A DNA stretch of 53,587 bases from Deltaproteobacteria bacterium (GCA_015228875.1 JADGCS010000015.1:1-53587); one strand, 5' to 3'; numbered from the stretch's first letter, positions 23,563 through 32,629 are shown. Program-made: numbers and translations. The notes: generated from the letters alone by a model not told the origin.

Positions 23563-26500
23563 TTAAAACCCGCCGCGACTTCCACCGCGGCTGCCACCGC
23601 CGCCAATGCTTATGCTGCGACTTCCACCACGGCTGCCACCACCAAACCCGCTCATACCGCCGCCACCGCTCCTGCCACTACCCGAGCTGTAACTGTACGA
23701 ACTCGCACGTGCGCGTCTTGCTGCGGCCTGTCTTTCTGCTTCGCGTGCTTCGCGTTCCTGTCTCTCTCTCACTCGGCGTCTCTCTTCGGCGAGTTGTCTC
23801 TGGCGTTCGGCCTCGAGTGCTGCCTGGTACTCGCGATATTCGCGCCTTGCCCGTTCGTAGCCTGTGTTCCAGTGCGAATGGGCGTTATCCAGCGATTGAA
23901 GCAGAAGGTAATAATTGACTTCCCGTGCGTGTGTGGGGAGGGGGAGGGGGTCGAAGTACCTGTTTCCGGAGCCCAGGCGATCAGTGCTACCGTAAGAGCC
24001 AAAGCCCCTCATCTCGTCGAGCCTTGCCCTGCGGTAGTCCATCATCTCTGCGTATCTTTTTTCGTAATTTCTGCGGGCCTCTTCGAGACGGTTGCACTCG
24101 TCGATGATGTCCTGAATTTCTTTTACGGCCTGCGTGTACAGTTTTGTTGCTGTAGCCGAGTTTTCGTGCGCCGCTTCTACGCTTCCCTGTCCCACAAGGG
24201 CCATGGCCTTGTCGCGGGCAGTATCTGCCTTTTTTACGACAGCCTTTGCCTCATCTACCTCCTGCCATGCCTTTTTGATGGCATCCGGTCCGTGAAAGGG
24301 TTCGATCGCGTTAACCCTGTCAATGGCCTCACTCAATTTTTGCTCTGCGCTGTTCACCTTGTCATCAGTTGTGTGCACAGCCTTTGTCTTTTTGGCAATC
24401 TCTACAGCCCGCTCCCAGAGGGCCTCTGTTCGCCTTGCGTTGTCCAACTGGGTTTGCCAGTTGGTAGCGCTGGTGATGGCATTGGGGGATAAAATGTTTT
24501 CTCTAAGATGGGTATCTCCTTTTTCAAAAAGGCCCGCGTCATTGTAAGGGGCGTAGGCCGCCATTTTGCCTACCATGTGGCGGCGTTGCGTGCCATCGGC
24601 AAGGCTTGTGTAGTACGTTGCATACTCACTGCGTACCGTCTCTAGCCTGTCGACCTCGGTATGCATTTCCTTCACATCCACAAGCCCGCTTTTAATGTAC
24701 TCTTGCGCCTCTTTTGATTTTGCAAGGGCAGCAAAATGATCATTGGCCTTAAAGAGCCGTTCTGCCTCGCTGAGAGCGGCACTTGCCAGTGCCAGGTCAT
24801 CCTCTGCCTCTTTGATCTCGATGCGTGCCCTTGTGAGGGAGGGCTCGTCATGATGCAGGGAGAGGGCGGCTGCTCTTTCCTTGGCCTTGGTAAGCGCATC
24901 CCTGTAATGGGCTGCCATCGTTTTTGCCCTGTCAAGACCCTCGACAGAGGCGCTGATGGTCACAAGGATGTTGTTTTTAAGATCCTCGACCCTGTCGTAG
25001 GCCTGTTCGGCCTCGTTTGCCATGGCGATGATGGCCTCGGCCTGATTGATATCGGCCTGTTCAAGCAGTGCGTTAAGCGCCTCCATCTTTGCCTCGGCCT
25101 CTTTTTCTGCAACACGGGGATCGTTTTCTGGTGTCAGGACGATCCCATCGTAGTTGATATTAATAGAGTTGGCAGTTATCTTTGACTGGTGTGTCTCGGA
25201 GACCTCGTACATGATGGTACTCAAGACGCCGGCGAGTTCTTCCTGGGCCTTAAGGTTTTCGCTGATAGTCCTCACGTAATTGATGGGGTCCTTGCGACGG
25301 ACAACATTAAGTTCCTCCCATTTTTTTGCAGCATCCCTTAACGGGTGCGTCTTAAGCCAATCGGGGTTGAGGCCTGCTCTTGAGAGCTCCTCAATCAACT
25401 CGTTGTAATGAGTGAGGGGCAGGTCGTCCTCGGCCTTGCGGTTTGTGGCCTTAAGGGCGTCGGTTAACTGTGTCCATATAGATTTAAGTTCGTCACGGTC
25501 TGCCTCAAATTCGTTCCAGAAGGCCTGCGGGTTGATGGTGGTGTCGGCATCGGCCTGTGCCTGATGTTCGGGGCGTCCGGCAGTGTCGAGTTTAACAGCG
25601 GTGTCGTTGTCGAGTCTGCTGAGTCTATTAAACGCCTCTTCGAGCTTTTCCAAACCACCTTTTTGAGACCAGTCCGTTGCATCACCCAGTGACTTTGCGA
25701 CCTTCACATGCTCGTCGATAAGGTGGACGCCGTTTGCCATCTGTGTTGCGAGTGCTTTAAACTTGTCGTACAGAAGTTTTGTGTCCCCTTCGGTGTTACT
25801 CAAGGCCTCTTTGATGGGACGAGCAAGATTGACCTCGTGCAGGAGTTGGCCGTTCATGCCGACAAGGTCCAACATTTTACCTTCTTGATTCCCTTCAACA
25901 ACATCATAGTAGGTCTGCCACGCCTGTCCGATCTTTTCCTCCCATTCTTTTATCTTGGCATCAAACGCGGCTTTCTTGGCGTTGTATTTTCCTGCTCGAC
26001 GGCCCAGCCACACGCCAAGACCTCCCATGGAAAGAAGGGTGCCCAGGGCCATCAGGGCCATGATGGCAGCTTTTGTGTTTTGTTCTAACTGCCAATTGGC
26101 AATGACTGCCTCGTCTTCAGCCACAAGCCTTTCAAGCGCGCTCCTTATGGCGTTGATACGGTTATAGTCGTTTGTGCCAAGGGCTACGTTGGCTTCTGCC
26201 GCCATGTCCCTTGATTTTGGATCGCCGGGCCTTTCATCCCTCATCTTACCGAAATTTGTCTCGGCAGTTTCGGCACGTTTGATGATGTCTGAAAGCAGGG
26301 CTCGTGCCTCACTGCGCTGTTTAATTTGCGCCGACAAGGCCTGCGTGACTTTTACTAAATGTTTGGTCATGCTCTCGATCGCGTCATAATCCCTGCCTGC
26401 AAGTCTGTCCCTTGCGTTGGCGATGTTTGTTTCGATGAGAGCCGTGTTGTCGGTGGCGAGTATCCCCGGCTGTTTAAGGACGGCCTCGGCCTCGGAGATG

Positions 26501-27669
26501 GCGCCTTCCAGATCACGTTTAAGACCTTCCCTCTTGGCAATCTCTTCACCGACCTTTTCGAGTTTGTTGTTGAGTTTTTCCAGCGCGTCTTTGGCCTCAA
26601 ACATCATCAGGGGTTCGTGGTCGCGGATGGCGCGCGCGAGGTCATAGGCCTTGCGCAGGCCGTCGGGGTTGTCTTTCTCGGTGAGCTCGCTGCTTTGCAG
26701 GACTTGCTCTGCCTGTCCGATAGAAGTGTTTAATCTGGCGAGCAGGTTGCGCGGCGGGTCGATGATGCCGTCGAGTTCTTTGTCGATCCCTTTGACAAGG
26801 TTCGCCAGTGCGGCGTCCATATCGCCTGTGTCAAGGGCGGTCTGCATAAAATACTTGTCTATGATTTGTCCCAGCCTGTCACGGTTGGTCTTGTTGAAAC
26901 CGTAAGTTTGATCCAGTGTGGTGCCCGGTGTGATTGATATCTGGCGCCCCTGTGTGTGTTGACGGTAATCAACGCCGCTGCGGTTGTTGTCCATCACGAT
27001 AATCATGCTCTCGGGTGAATTAAATTTTGGGTCTTGCGCCCATGTGATCTGGATTTGATAACCTGCTTTTTCTGTACGGGGGTCTTGTAATTTGTCGGGC
27101 TTGTAACCCTTGTTGAGATCGCGGTCCGTGTAATCAATCCCTTTGTAGACAACCACATATATATCGTACCCTGCGCTTGTGGTGGCTTTTTTAACCTGTG
27201 TGAGGGGAACCTCTTTGTAACCCGCGGGTTGCGTATACACACGTACCCCTTCTTGAAACGGCGGTATTTCGAGGGCGTGCGCCGGGTTTGCTGTTGCAAA
27301 GGTGAGCGCTGTGGCAAGGAGCGTGACGGCCGTGAGCCCTGCCAGTGAAGGGCCTTGTGTATTTGTCCGCGCCGTTGCGGCACCTGTCTCTGCCCGCTGT
27401 GAAAAATGTGGCATGACCGCAGGGGCTTGATATCTCTGGGCTGCAGGCGAGCGTGCCTTTAATCTGCGGTGGGGTATGTCCAGGGCTTGTCTAAAATCAT
27501 TTTTCCCCCAAGGTTTGCCGGTCTGTCCCTGCATACCGCGTTGTGCCTGGGGTTGTGTCCCGTATGGCAAACCACGCGGTCCCAGTTGTAGCCCGCGCTG
27601 CGCCCACTGCTGCGCTGCAAGAAAATTATTTGATAACCCATTGCCTGTTGAGATGGTCCCTGCTGCCAT
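23563..27669 (-). CDS. 1368-residue TPM-like protein with Gly/Ser-rich tail
   Basis: ATG at 27669 chosen for AGGA 8 nt upstream. Order: a Gln/Gly-rich N-terminus of about 110 residues; a hydrophobic segment SLAGLTAVTLLATALTFATA with a possible AHA cleavage site near 130; a TPM-like domain (about 135-270: YDIYVVVYKGIDY, MIIVMDNNRSG); a long helical coiled-coil region; a membrane segment near 540 (AIMALMALGTLLSMGGLGVWLG); further long helices; and a C-terminal Gly/Ser-rich tail (GGGSRGGSRSISIGGGG). TPM proteins such as YgcG have this order of signal, TPM domain, membrane helix and Gly-rich tail but are usually much shorter. The family call is moderately firm; role unknown. Confidence 0.6.
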   Translation of the reverse strand: MAAGTISTGNGLSNNFLAAQQWAQRGLQLGPRGLPYGTQPQAQRGMQGQTGKPWGKNDFRQALDIPHRRLKARSPAAQRYQAPAVMPHFSQRAETGAATARTNTQGPSLAGLTAVTLLATALTFATANPAHALEIPPFQEGVRVYTQPAGYKEVPLTQVKKATTSAGYDIYVVVYKGIDYTDRDLNKGYKPDKLQDPRTEKAGYQIQITWAQDPKFNSPESMIIVMDNNRSGVDYRQHTQGRQISITPGTTLDQTYGFNKTNRDRLGQIIDKYFMQTALDTGDMDAALANLVKGIDKELDGIIDPPRNLLARLNTSIGQAEQVLQSSELTEKDNPDGLRKAYDLARAIRDHEPLMMFEAKDALEKLNNKLEKVGEEIAKREGLKRDLEGAISEAEAVLKQPGILATDNTALIETNIANARDRLAGRDYDAIESMTKHLVKVTQALSAQIKQRSEARALLSDIIKRAETAETNFGKMRDERPGDPKSRDMAAEANVALGTNDYNRINAIRSALERLVAEDEAVIANWQLEQNTKAAIMALMALGTLLSMGGLGVWLGRRAGKYNAKKAAFDAKIKEWEEKIGQAWQTYYDVVEGNQEGKMLDLVGMNGQLLHEVNLARPIKEALSNTEGDTKLLYDKFKALATQMANGVHLIDEHVKVAKSLGDATDWSQKGGLEKLEEAFNRLSRLDNDTAVKLDTAGRPEHQAQADADTTINPQAFWNEFEADRDELKSIWTQLTDALKATNRKAEDDLPLTHYNELIEELSRAGLNPDWLKTHPLRDAAKKWEELNVVRRKDPINYVRTISENLKAQEELAGVLSTIMYEVSETHQSKITANSININYDGIVLTPENDPRVAEKEAEAKMEALNALLEQADINQAEAIIAMANEAEQAYDRVEDLKNNILVTISASVEGLDRAKTMAAHYRDALTKAKERAAALSLHHDEPSLTRARIEIKEAEDDLALASAALSEAERLFKANDHFAALAKSKEAQEYIKSGLVDVKEMHTEVDRLETVRSEYATYYTSLADGTQRRHMVGKMAAYAPYNDAGLFEKGDTHLRENILSPNAITSATNWQTQLDNARRTEALWERAVEIAKKTKAVHTTDDKVNSAEQKLSEAIDRVNAIEPFHGPDAIKKAWQEVDEAKAVVKKADTARDKAMALVGQGSVEAAHENSATATKLYTQAVKEIQDIIDECNRLEEARRNYEKRYAEMMDYRRARLDEMRGFGSYGSTDRLGSGNRYFDPLPLPTHAREVNYYLLLQSLDNAHSHWNTGYERARREYREYQAALEAERQRQLAEERRRVRERQEREAREAERQAAARRARASSYSYSSGSGRSGGGGMSGFGGGSRGGSRSISIGGGGSRGGSRGGF

Positions 27670-27992
27670 AGAGATTCCTTTTTTAAAAATTTGATTTATA
27701 AAAAACACCGACCCCCTGTCGCGTTTTTCATATCGAGGGGTGTGTTTTAAAGTTTCGTGTTTTTTAAAAAAATTTTCTTATGAAGCAACCGCGTAATATC
27801 GGGGATGATTTATGATTTTTTGGGGGGATTTTCCGACAGGTATCAGCGTTGTGAATCGATCTCTGTCATGTTGTCAATCCTGGTGTACGGCGACCCTAAA
27901 CACGCCCTTCAACGTCATGTGCGTGCCAGGAGTTGTCCGACAGGCCACTGGAGTCCAGAAGCGGCCTGATACAGGCAGGTGCTCGATTTAAT
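27670..27992. other. Intergenic region between two minus-strand genes
   Basis: 323 bp upstream of the TPM-like gene. It holds an A/T-rich stretch near 27765 (TTTTTTAAAAAAATTTTC) and no convincing ORF, tRNA or promoter match; no sigma-54-type site was found here. Confidence 0.6.
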
Positions 27993-29549
27993 TTAAACCC
28001 CTGCACCTGTCATATCCTGAGGGGGGTTATCATGATAATCCTTAAGCTGCGTCGTATCGATGATTTCCATGTAGCTCCTGATGCTTTTGTCGAGTATTCC
28101 CAGCTCCTGCCAGATCTCCAGTTCTTTTTGCACACGGTCTGGTCTTGTGTCTCCAAAGCACATCCATGCCGACAGGATGTGCAAAAAGGCTGTGTCGTGT
28201 ACGGGCAGGTCTTCCAGATTATTCATCGAGGCGAGGATGCGGACCCCTGTAATAATGTGCAGTGAGGGCATGGGATCGCCGTTATCCACGTTGAGCACAC
28301 CCATCGAGAACGGTGTGATGAGTTCCCCCGAATGCAGATGAACACCGCCGCGGTCCTTTTCTTCAGTGGCATGATGCGTTGGGGTGCGGTAGCGGTCATA
28401 GTCTCCAAAACGCCCAACCTGCATGTCTGGGCCAAAGGGGTGATTTGGATCTCTGGCTGTACCCGGTTGGACTAGGTCCCTTAAGGCCCCCGGGCCCTTG
28501 ATCCAATGGTCTCCGATCAGCATGTCTGCTCTGGTGAGCGGACGTTTAAGATATTCGGTAGAGATCCCGGCTTTGGCCCCTGCATCTGCGGATCTTTCTT
28601 CCTGCGCACCGGTGTAACCCATATAGGATGAAAATCCCTTAAAGGCCGCGCTGATTGCCGAATTGACGGCGTGCCAGAGTTCGTGGGCCGGGATGGATGC
28701 ATCCTTTGTGGTCGATTCGACAATATCAAATAACTGGGAACCTGGTTTTGGCGGGGCTCCAAAGATCATCATGACCTCTTCTCTTGGTCCCATGGTGTGA
28801 AAGGCGTTGGCATACCCGTTGGCTTCATCATCATCTCCGGGCGTGGGATAAAAATCGATACCTACAATAATGCGTTTTCCGGCAAAGAGTTTAAATCCGG
28901 CAGGGACAAGCCGTTTGATAATGGGATTATCATCGATGGCTTTTTGTGCAAAGTGGATGAACTTTTCGATGTGCCTGACCGCATCGCGTGCGTTTTCGTC
29001 GGCGATGGCGTCTGACTTTGTTGTTGAATTACTGGTCCACTCGACCTTTCCCGTTGTCTTACCATCCTTGGTCACCTGACGGACAAGGACGATCTCGATG
29101 CCATCGGGTGTGGGCAGGTTTGGTGTTTCACCCAGTGTAGTTATGACATCCTTGTACATTGTATCAAGCGGGCCTCCGCCTTCCGTCAGTTGTTTGTGGG
29201 CCGCTCGATTTTTTGCTGCAAGTTGCGGCAAAGCAAGCGGGACGTGGACAAGGGAAGCCATTGTTCCAAACATGTGCGAGCGCGGTCTTTTAACCTTTGA
29301 CGGAGACAACGGTATGGGCATCGGGCGGGCAACAGCGGGGATGGCCATTTGTTTGGATATGGGGGCACTACCCCAGAGAGCGGGGACCTTTCTGAGACGG
29401 GCCTGTACAAAGTCGGGCAGGTGATCCAGCAAACTTCCAGGCGTGGGGGCAGGGGGCGGCGGTGTTGGGATTTTGGATTGCTGGACGCCGATCTTTGATA
29501 AAAAAGGAGTATAACTTGCCAATGTTGGTGGTTGTACTTGTGGGATCAT
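27993..29549 (-). CDS. M4 (thermolysin-like) metallopeptidase without obvious secretion signal
   Basis: The frame opens with a TTG at 29576; I prefer the ATG at 29549 (519 residues), though neither has a good binding site. The zinc motif HELWH lies near residue 290. Downstream AQEERSADAGAKAG supplies the third zinc ligand glutamate, and DRGGVHLHSG near 402 matches the thermolysin GGVHINSG block with its catalytic His. Between them IGDHWIKGPGALRD and NHPFGP match M4 spacing. The N-terminus is proline-rich (TPPPPAPTPG) and has no signal peptide or recognisable FTP/PepSY propeptide, which M4 enzymes normally carry. It would cleave peptide bonds if active; substrate unknown. Confidence 0.75.
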   Translation of the reverse strand: MIPQVQPPTLASYTPFLSKIGVQQSKIPTPPPPAPTPGSLLDHLPDFVQARLRKVPALWGSAPISKQMAIPAVARPMPIPLSPSKVKRPRSHMFGTMASLVHVPLALPQLAAKNRAAHKQLTEGGGPLDTMYKDVITTLGETPNLPTPDGIEIVLVRQVTKDGKTTGKVEWTSNSTTKSDAIADENARDAVRHIEKFIHFAQKAIDDNPIIKRLVPAGFKLFAGKRIIVGIDFYPTPGDDDEANGYANAFHTMGPREEVMMIFGAPPKPGSQLFDIVESTTKDASIPAHELWHAVNSAISAAFKGFSSYMGYTGAQEERSADAGAKAGISTEYLKRPLTRADMLIGDHWIKGPGALRDLVQPGTARDPNHPFGPDMQVGRFGDYDRYRTPTHHATEEKDRGGVHLHSGELITPFSMGVLNVDNGDPMPSLHIITGVRILASMNNLEDLPVHDTAFLHILSAWMCFGDTRPDRVQKELEIWQELGILDKSIRSYMEIIDTTQLKDYHDNPPQDMTGAGV

Positions 29550-29639
29550 GCCCACATACTCGCAACCCGATGGCAAATGTTGCTAAATAAGTGATGAAAA
29601 AAACACTTTTTTTACAAGCGGTAATTGCTGGTGATCTGT

Positions 29640-30086
29640 TTAGTTTTCTTTGTTGACGTAGTCGTCGAATTCGATCTCGAAGCGCAGCTTGTGTCCGGCC
29701 TCTTCCTGGGCGAGCGAGGCAAAGAGTGTTTTCATGCTGGGGTCGTCAGATGACTGCGAAAGAAATGTGTACAGCCTGTAAGCAGCGAGTTCTTTTTTCA
29801 TGGCGACGGTGAGGATCTGCTGGTAGTCCATATCGGCTGTGGGTTTGATGTCGACGAGGTAGTTGGCGATTTTAAGATCCTGAATTTTTTGTTTTGTAAA
29901 CAGGTGTGTCTGGCCGCTCTTGACTGTCTCGATCTTCTTTTTGTGAGAGAGTTCTTCTCCCGAAAACTTGAGCAGGGTCTCTTTAAGGGCTGGGTTTTTT
30001 GCCTTGCTGGCGAGGTCTTTGTAGAAGTCGTGGGCCTCTTGTTCGTTATTGATTGCAAAATCTAAAATATCGTTAATGTTGTTCAT
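29640..30086 (-). CDS. Rubrerythrin-like ferritin-superfamily protein
   Basis: 148 residues, four-helix bundle. The diiron ligands of the superfamily are in place: E in NNEQEAHDFYK (helix 1), E and H in SGEELSHKK (helix 2), E in KKELAAYRLY (helix 3), E and H in AQEEAGHKLRF (helix 4). There is no C-terminal rubredoxin domain. Such proteins detoxify peroxide or handle iron in anaerobes and microaerophiles, which fits cytochrome bd. AAAGGAC lies before the ATG. Confidence 0.9.
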   Translation of the reverse strand: MNNINDILDFAINNEQEAHDFYKDLASKAKNPALKETLLKFSGEELSHKKKIETVKSGQTHLFTKQKIQDLKIANYLVDIKPTADMDYQQILTVAMKKELAAYRLYTFLSQSSDDPSMKTLFASLAQEEAGHKLRFEIEFDDYVNKEN

Positions 30087-30218
30087 AAAAGTCCTTTCTT
30101 AAAAAACCGGTATGATTGATGGATGCGGGTCACCCATCTGTGGCTATCGCCACTAGCAGAAACTTGGATTTTTAATCAAGCGGGCATTTGGTTTCTTTGG
30201 AGTGGGCGCGATAAAAAC

Positions 30219-30247
30219 TTGAATCTCTAAAACAATGCCACTATGGT
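30219..30247 (+). promoter_or_regulatory. Candidate tRNA-Pro promoter
   Basis: TTGAAT (30219-30224), 17-nt spacer, TATGGT (30242-30247). The expected start is near 30254, just before the tRNA at 30257, a short leader typical of tRNA genes. Confidence 0.5.
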
Positions 30248-30256
30248 GCCAAAATT

Positions 30257-30331
30257 CGGGAATTAGCGCAGTCCGGCTAGCGCGTTCGGTTCGGGTCCGA
30301 AAGGTCGCGGGTTCAAATCCCGCATTCCCGA
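30257..30331 (+). tRNA. tRNA-Pro (anticodon CGG)
   Basis: 75 nt without CCA. Acceptor CGGGAAT pairs with ATTCCCG and includes the bacterial tRNA-Pro C1-G72 pair; D-arm GCGC/GCGC; anticodon stem TTCGG/CCGAA with loop TTCGGGT; T-arm GCGGG-TTCAAAT-CCCGC; discriminator A. The next bases are CAG, so CCA is added after transcription. The last 17 nt plus one are repeated exactly 158 bp downstream (see the element entry). Confidence 0.97.
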
Positions 30332-30490
30332 CAGTGAGATGTACAGTGGTCCCTGTGGCGGGATTTGAACCGTAATGAGCGCTGCCAGTGGCAGAAAAGT
30401 GAGCGCATGCGAACGACAGCGAATGCAGGCGGCCCTGAGTGAGTAGGCGCAGGCCGTTAAACGAACGAAGGGAAATCCCGCATTCCCGAC
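30315..30490 (+). repeat. tRNA-linked repeat element (tRNA-Pro copy)
   Basis: An 18-bp direct repeat, AAATCCCGCATTCCCGAC, occurs at 30315-30332 (3' end of the tRNA) and at 30473-30490. Between them, 30358-30371 is an exact 14-nt inverted copy of the T-arm (GCGGGATTTGAACC). GCGGGATTT (30358) can pair with AAATCCCGC at 30473-30481. The core contains GAGCG/CGAACGA motifs and the hairpin CTGCCAGTGGCAG. The layout and core match the element after tRNA-Ala at 36272-36448. It lies before the terminator, so it is probably transcribed with the tRNA. Confidence 0.9.
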
Positions 30491-30492
30491 GG

Positions 30493-30519
30493 AAAAAATT
30501 CGCTTGGGGCGAATTTTTT
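30493..30519 (+). terminator. Rho-independent terminator after tRNA-Pro and its element
   Basis: Perfect 11-bp stem AAAAAATTCGC / GCGAATTTTTT with loop TTGGG; the A-run and T-run make it usable on both strands. It starts 3 bp after the distal copy of the tRNA 3' end, so tRNA and element share one transcript. Confidence 0.9.
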
Positions 30520-30584
30520 GGTTGATGGGTGATGGTAGATGGTTGATGGGGGGGATTGTTGGTTGATGGGTGATGGGGGCGGTT
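30520..30584. repeat. TGATGG-type low-complexity repeat
   Basis: Irregular copies of GGTTGATGGGTGATGG fill this stretch upstream of the small FHA gene. Purine/T-rich, no ORF. It may be a slippage product; no function is inferred. Confidence 0.7.
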
Positions 30585-30612
30585 TTTGTTTTGATCCTTG
30601 TTCGGTCTATTC

Positions 30613-31260
30613 ATGAAACTCAACATCATCATTTTAAACGGGACCCTTAAGGGAAAACATCGTTCCTTTGATGTCAAAAATGGCCTCGAGGTCGTTTTTG
30701 GCAGGTCCTTGGGTGATGTGCATATTCCAGACACCTCCATTTCGAGAAGACACTGCAAAATTATCTGCAAAAAAGACACATTCTATCTTGTTGATCTTAA
30801 GAGCAGCAATAAGACTTGGATCGACAAAAATCCTGTGACAGAGGTCACCCTCACCGATGGAACCATTTTCAGGATCGGTGATACCTACATCAAGGTCGGT
30901 TGGGCGGGGTCGCAGGATGGCGAGGACGATGACATGGCGATTACGTTGGTGGACATCCCTAACCTGCATAAAGCGGAAAAACCTACGCGGGCAGGCGACT
31001 CGAAAATTTTGTTGCCGAAACGCGTAGAAAAAACCTACCTGGGTTCTAAAATGGACGAGGCGAGGCGGTCTGGCGCAACCCGTACCCCTTCGGCGGATGG
31101 TCTTGATGATACCTCCGTGTCGGAGGATTCGGTGTCTCAGAAAACACTGCCCCAAAAGGCCCCCCCAGATGGTTTTTCTGATCGTAAATGGTACAAAAAG
31201 ATGCGGGGCGCTGTCTTAAAAATCAGGGATCAAATCAAACAGATCAAAAAACAAAAATAA
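30613..31260 (+). CDS. Small FHA-domain protein
   Basis: 215 residues from the ATG at 30613 (a TTG five codons earlier is an alternative; no binding site is seen for either). FHA domain at about 1-95: VFGRSLGDVHIPDTSISRRHC with the Arg, Ser and His residues that contact phosphothreonine, and LVDLKSSNKTWID. The rest is a Lys/Asp-rich low-complexity tail. It probably reads Ser/Thr phosphorylation, as the FHA protein at 2975 does. A Thr-Pro-rich tail (RTPSADGLDDTSVSEDS) could itself be a phosphorylation target. Confidence 0.85.
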   Translation: MKLNIIILNGTLKGKHRSFDVKNGLEVVFGRSLGDVHIPDTSISRRHCKIICKKDTFYLVDLKSSNKTWIDKNPVTEVTLTDGTIFRIGDTYIKVGWAGSQDGEDDDMAITLVDIPNLHKAEKPTRAGDSKILLPKRVEKTYLGSKMDEARRSGATRTPSADGLDDTSVSEDSVSQKTLPQKAPPDGFSDRKWYKKMRGAVLKIRDQIKQIKKQK

Positions 31261-31312
31261 TGATGGTGATGTTTAAACTGAGCGAGATAAATAATTGCCG
31301 ATGCAGGCACTT

Positions 31313-32473
31313 TCATGGTGCCCTTGAGAGCATCTCCAGAATGTCGTCCTTGTTTTCTGCAAGGGCGCTCACCACCGCAGCTTCAACGGCACGCTCATCA
31401 TAAAGCTCAATGAGCATATCTGCCAGGATGTCGTCTCGGTACATTTTTATGGTGTGCTCGGCAAAGCCATTAAGGTGCCATGCGGCAAGCCTCCACAGCG
31501 AGAGTGAAAAAAAATGACCGTTTATCTGGTGGGCCGTGTTGTGGATTTCGGCCCATTGTTGGAGTGAGGGATAATCCCCCGCCATTTTATAGATTTGCTC
31601 ATTGATTTCACGATTAGCCAACCCTTCAAGTATTTCAAATTTGTTAAACAGCACGGTATTTGGGTCAAGGACATGTGATTTAAGCATATCAGAGAATTTT
31701 TGACCGAAATTTTTTGGGTATTTTTCTTTGATCTCCCAAGTGGCCCTGGCGCATATTTTCATTTCCCTGTGATAGTGGATCATCTTTGTGATGGTGCGCA
31801 GCACAGGGGACTTGCCGGCGAGGTTAAATTCTGCCGGCAGGGTTGTGATGATGTGTGAGCCGGTTATTTTATCGTGCGTGTTAAAACATTTTTTTTTAAT
31901 GATTTCTGATGAGGCAGTTTGAAAGACGCGATGATCGACACAGACGAGTTGCGGACTGCGCCATTCAAAGTCATCGGGTGAGAGTGATAAAAGATGATCA
32001 AGAAACTCACTGTTCCAGGACGACGGTTCTGAGTAACGGGCGATAGAGATTAGAAACAGGGGGTCTGTATTTTTATACAAGGCAGCCCCCACCTCTGCAA
32101 GGCAGGTATTTAAAGGGTGGGAGGCCATAAGCATTTCTGCGGTTTTTCTTTTGATGTACAGACCTTCGAAGGGGCGGAGGTACTTTTGCGCGGCGAGGTT
32201 GATCCTGCTGATGGCGGATGTGCTGGTGAAGTCCCTGATGTCGAGGCTGGTCTGGATTGTTTTTTCAATTTCGTGAATCTCGAGGTTGAGCCTTTCGGTG
32301 CTGTTTAAAGGTGTGCTGGTATCGAGACAGAGGGATGCGAGCAGCGCTTGAAACCGTTCCCTGTTTCTTTGCTCAAGTTTGTCTGCGTATTTTTTAAAAA
32401 AGGTTTTGAGTTGCGGGTAGTCGTCAAATTTTGGGGTCTTTAAGATGGATTTTAAATATGAAGTGTCTTGCAT
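31313..32473 (-). CDS. Unknown helical protein
   Basis: 386 residues from the ATG at 32473; the frame extends to a GTG at 32530 without better support. Mostly alpha-helical by composition, no signal peptide, membrane segment, zinc or nucleotide motif that I can see. A patch TTLPAEFNLAGKSPVLRTITKM and C-terminal acidic helices stand out but do not match a family I know. It is convergent with the small FHA gene and divergent from gspC. Confidence 0.6.
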   Translation of the reverse strand: MQDTSYLKSILKTPKFDDYPQLKTFFKKYADKLEQRNRERFQALLASLCLDTSTPLNSTERLNLEIHEIEKTIQTSLDIRDFTSTSAISRINLAAQKYLRPFEGLYIKRKTAEMLMASHPLNTCLAEVGAALYKNTDPLFLISIARYSEPSSWNSEFLDHLLSLSPDDFEWRSPQLVCVDHRVFQTASSEIIKKKCFNTHDKITGSHIITTLPAEFNLAGKSPVLRTITKMIHYHREMKICARATWEIKEKYPKNFGQKFSDMLKSHVLDPNTVLFNKFEILEGLANREINEQIYKMAGDYPSLQQWAEIHNTAHQINGHFFSLSLWRLAAWHLNGFAEHTIKMYRDDILADMLIELYDERAVEAAVVSALAENKDDILEMLSRAP

Positions 32474-32564
32474 CTTTGTGAACGGTTTACGTTTCAATGC
32501 CACGCTTTTCAACAAAAAACAACCCGGCACAGATGCGATTTGGCCTTATATTGATGGGCAGGGG

Positions 32565-32629
32565 GCAACCGCGTCCCCCAAGGGGATTTCCTTCGGGGCA
32601 TACCCCAAGGGCACTTCCTTCGGGGCGTC
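32565..32629. repeat. Interspersed GC-rich repeat, two tandem units
   Basis: Reverse-complement relative of 5657-5694. It contains two 27-bp units (CCCCAAGGG.ACTTCCTTCGGGG type) flanked by the same GCAACCGCGTC end, where the first locus has one. Each unit is an imperfect hairpin. Intergenic, upstream of gspC; 32630-32823 holds nothing else I recognise. Confidence 0.85.

Noticed and set aside
23527..24492. 321-codon plus-strand frame
   Set aside because: Antisense to the 3' end of the TPM-like gene; the Gly/Ser tail keeps the complement open.
30153..30779. 208-codon minus-strand frame
   Set aside because: It runs antisense through tRNA-Pro, its element, the terminator and the FHA start.
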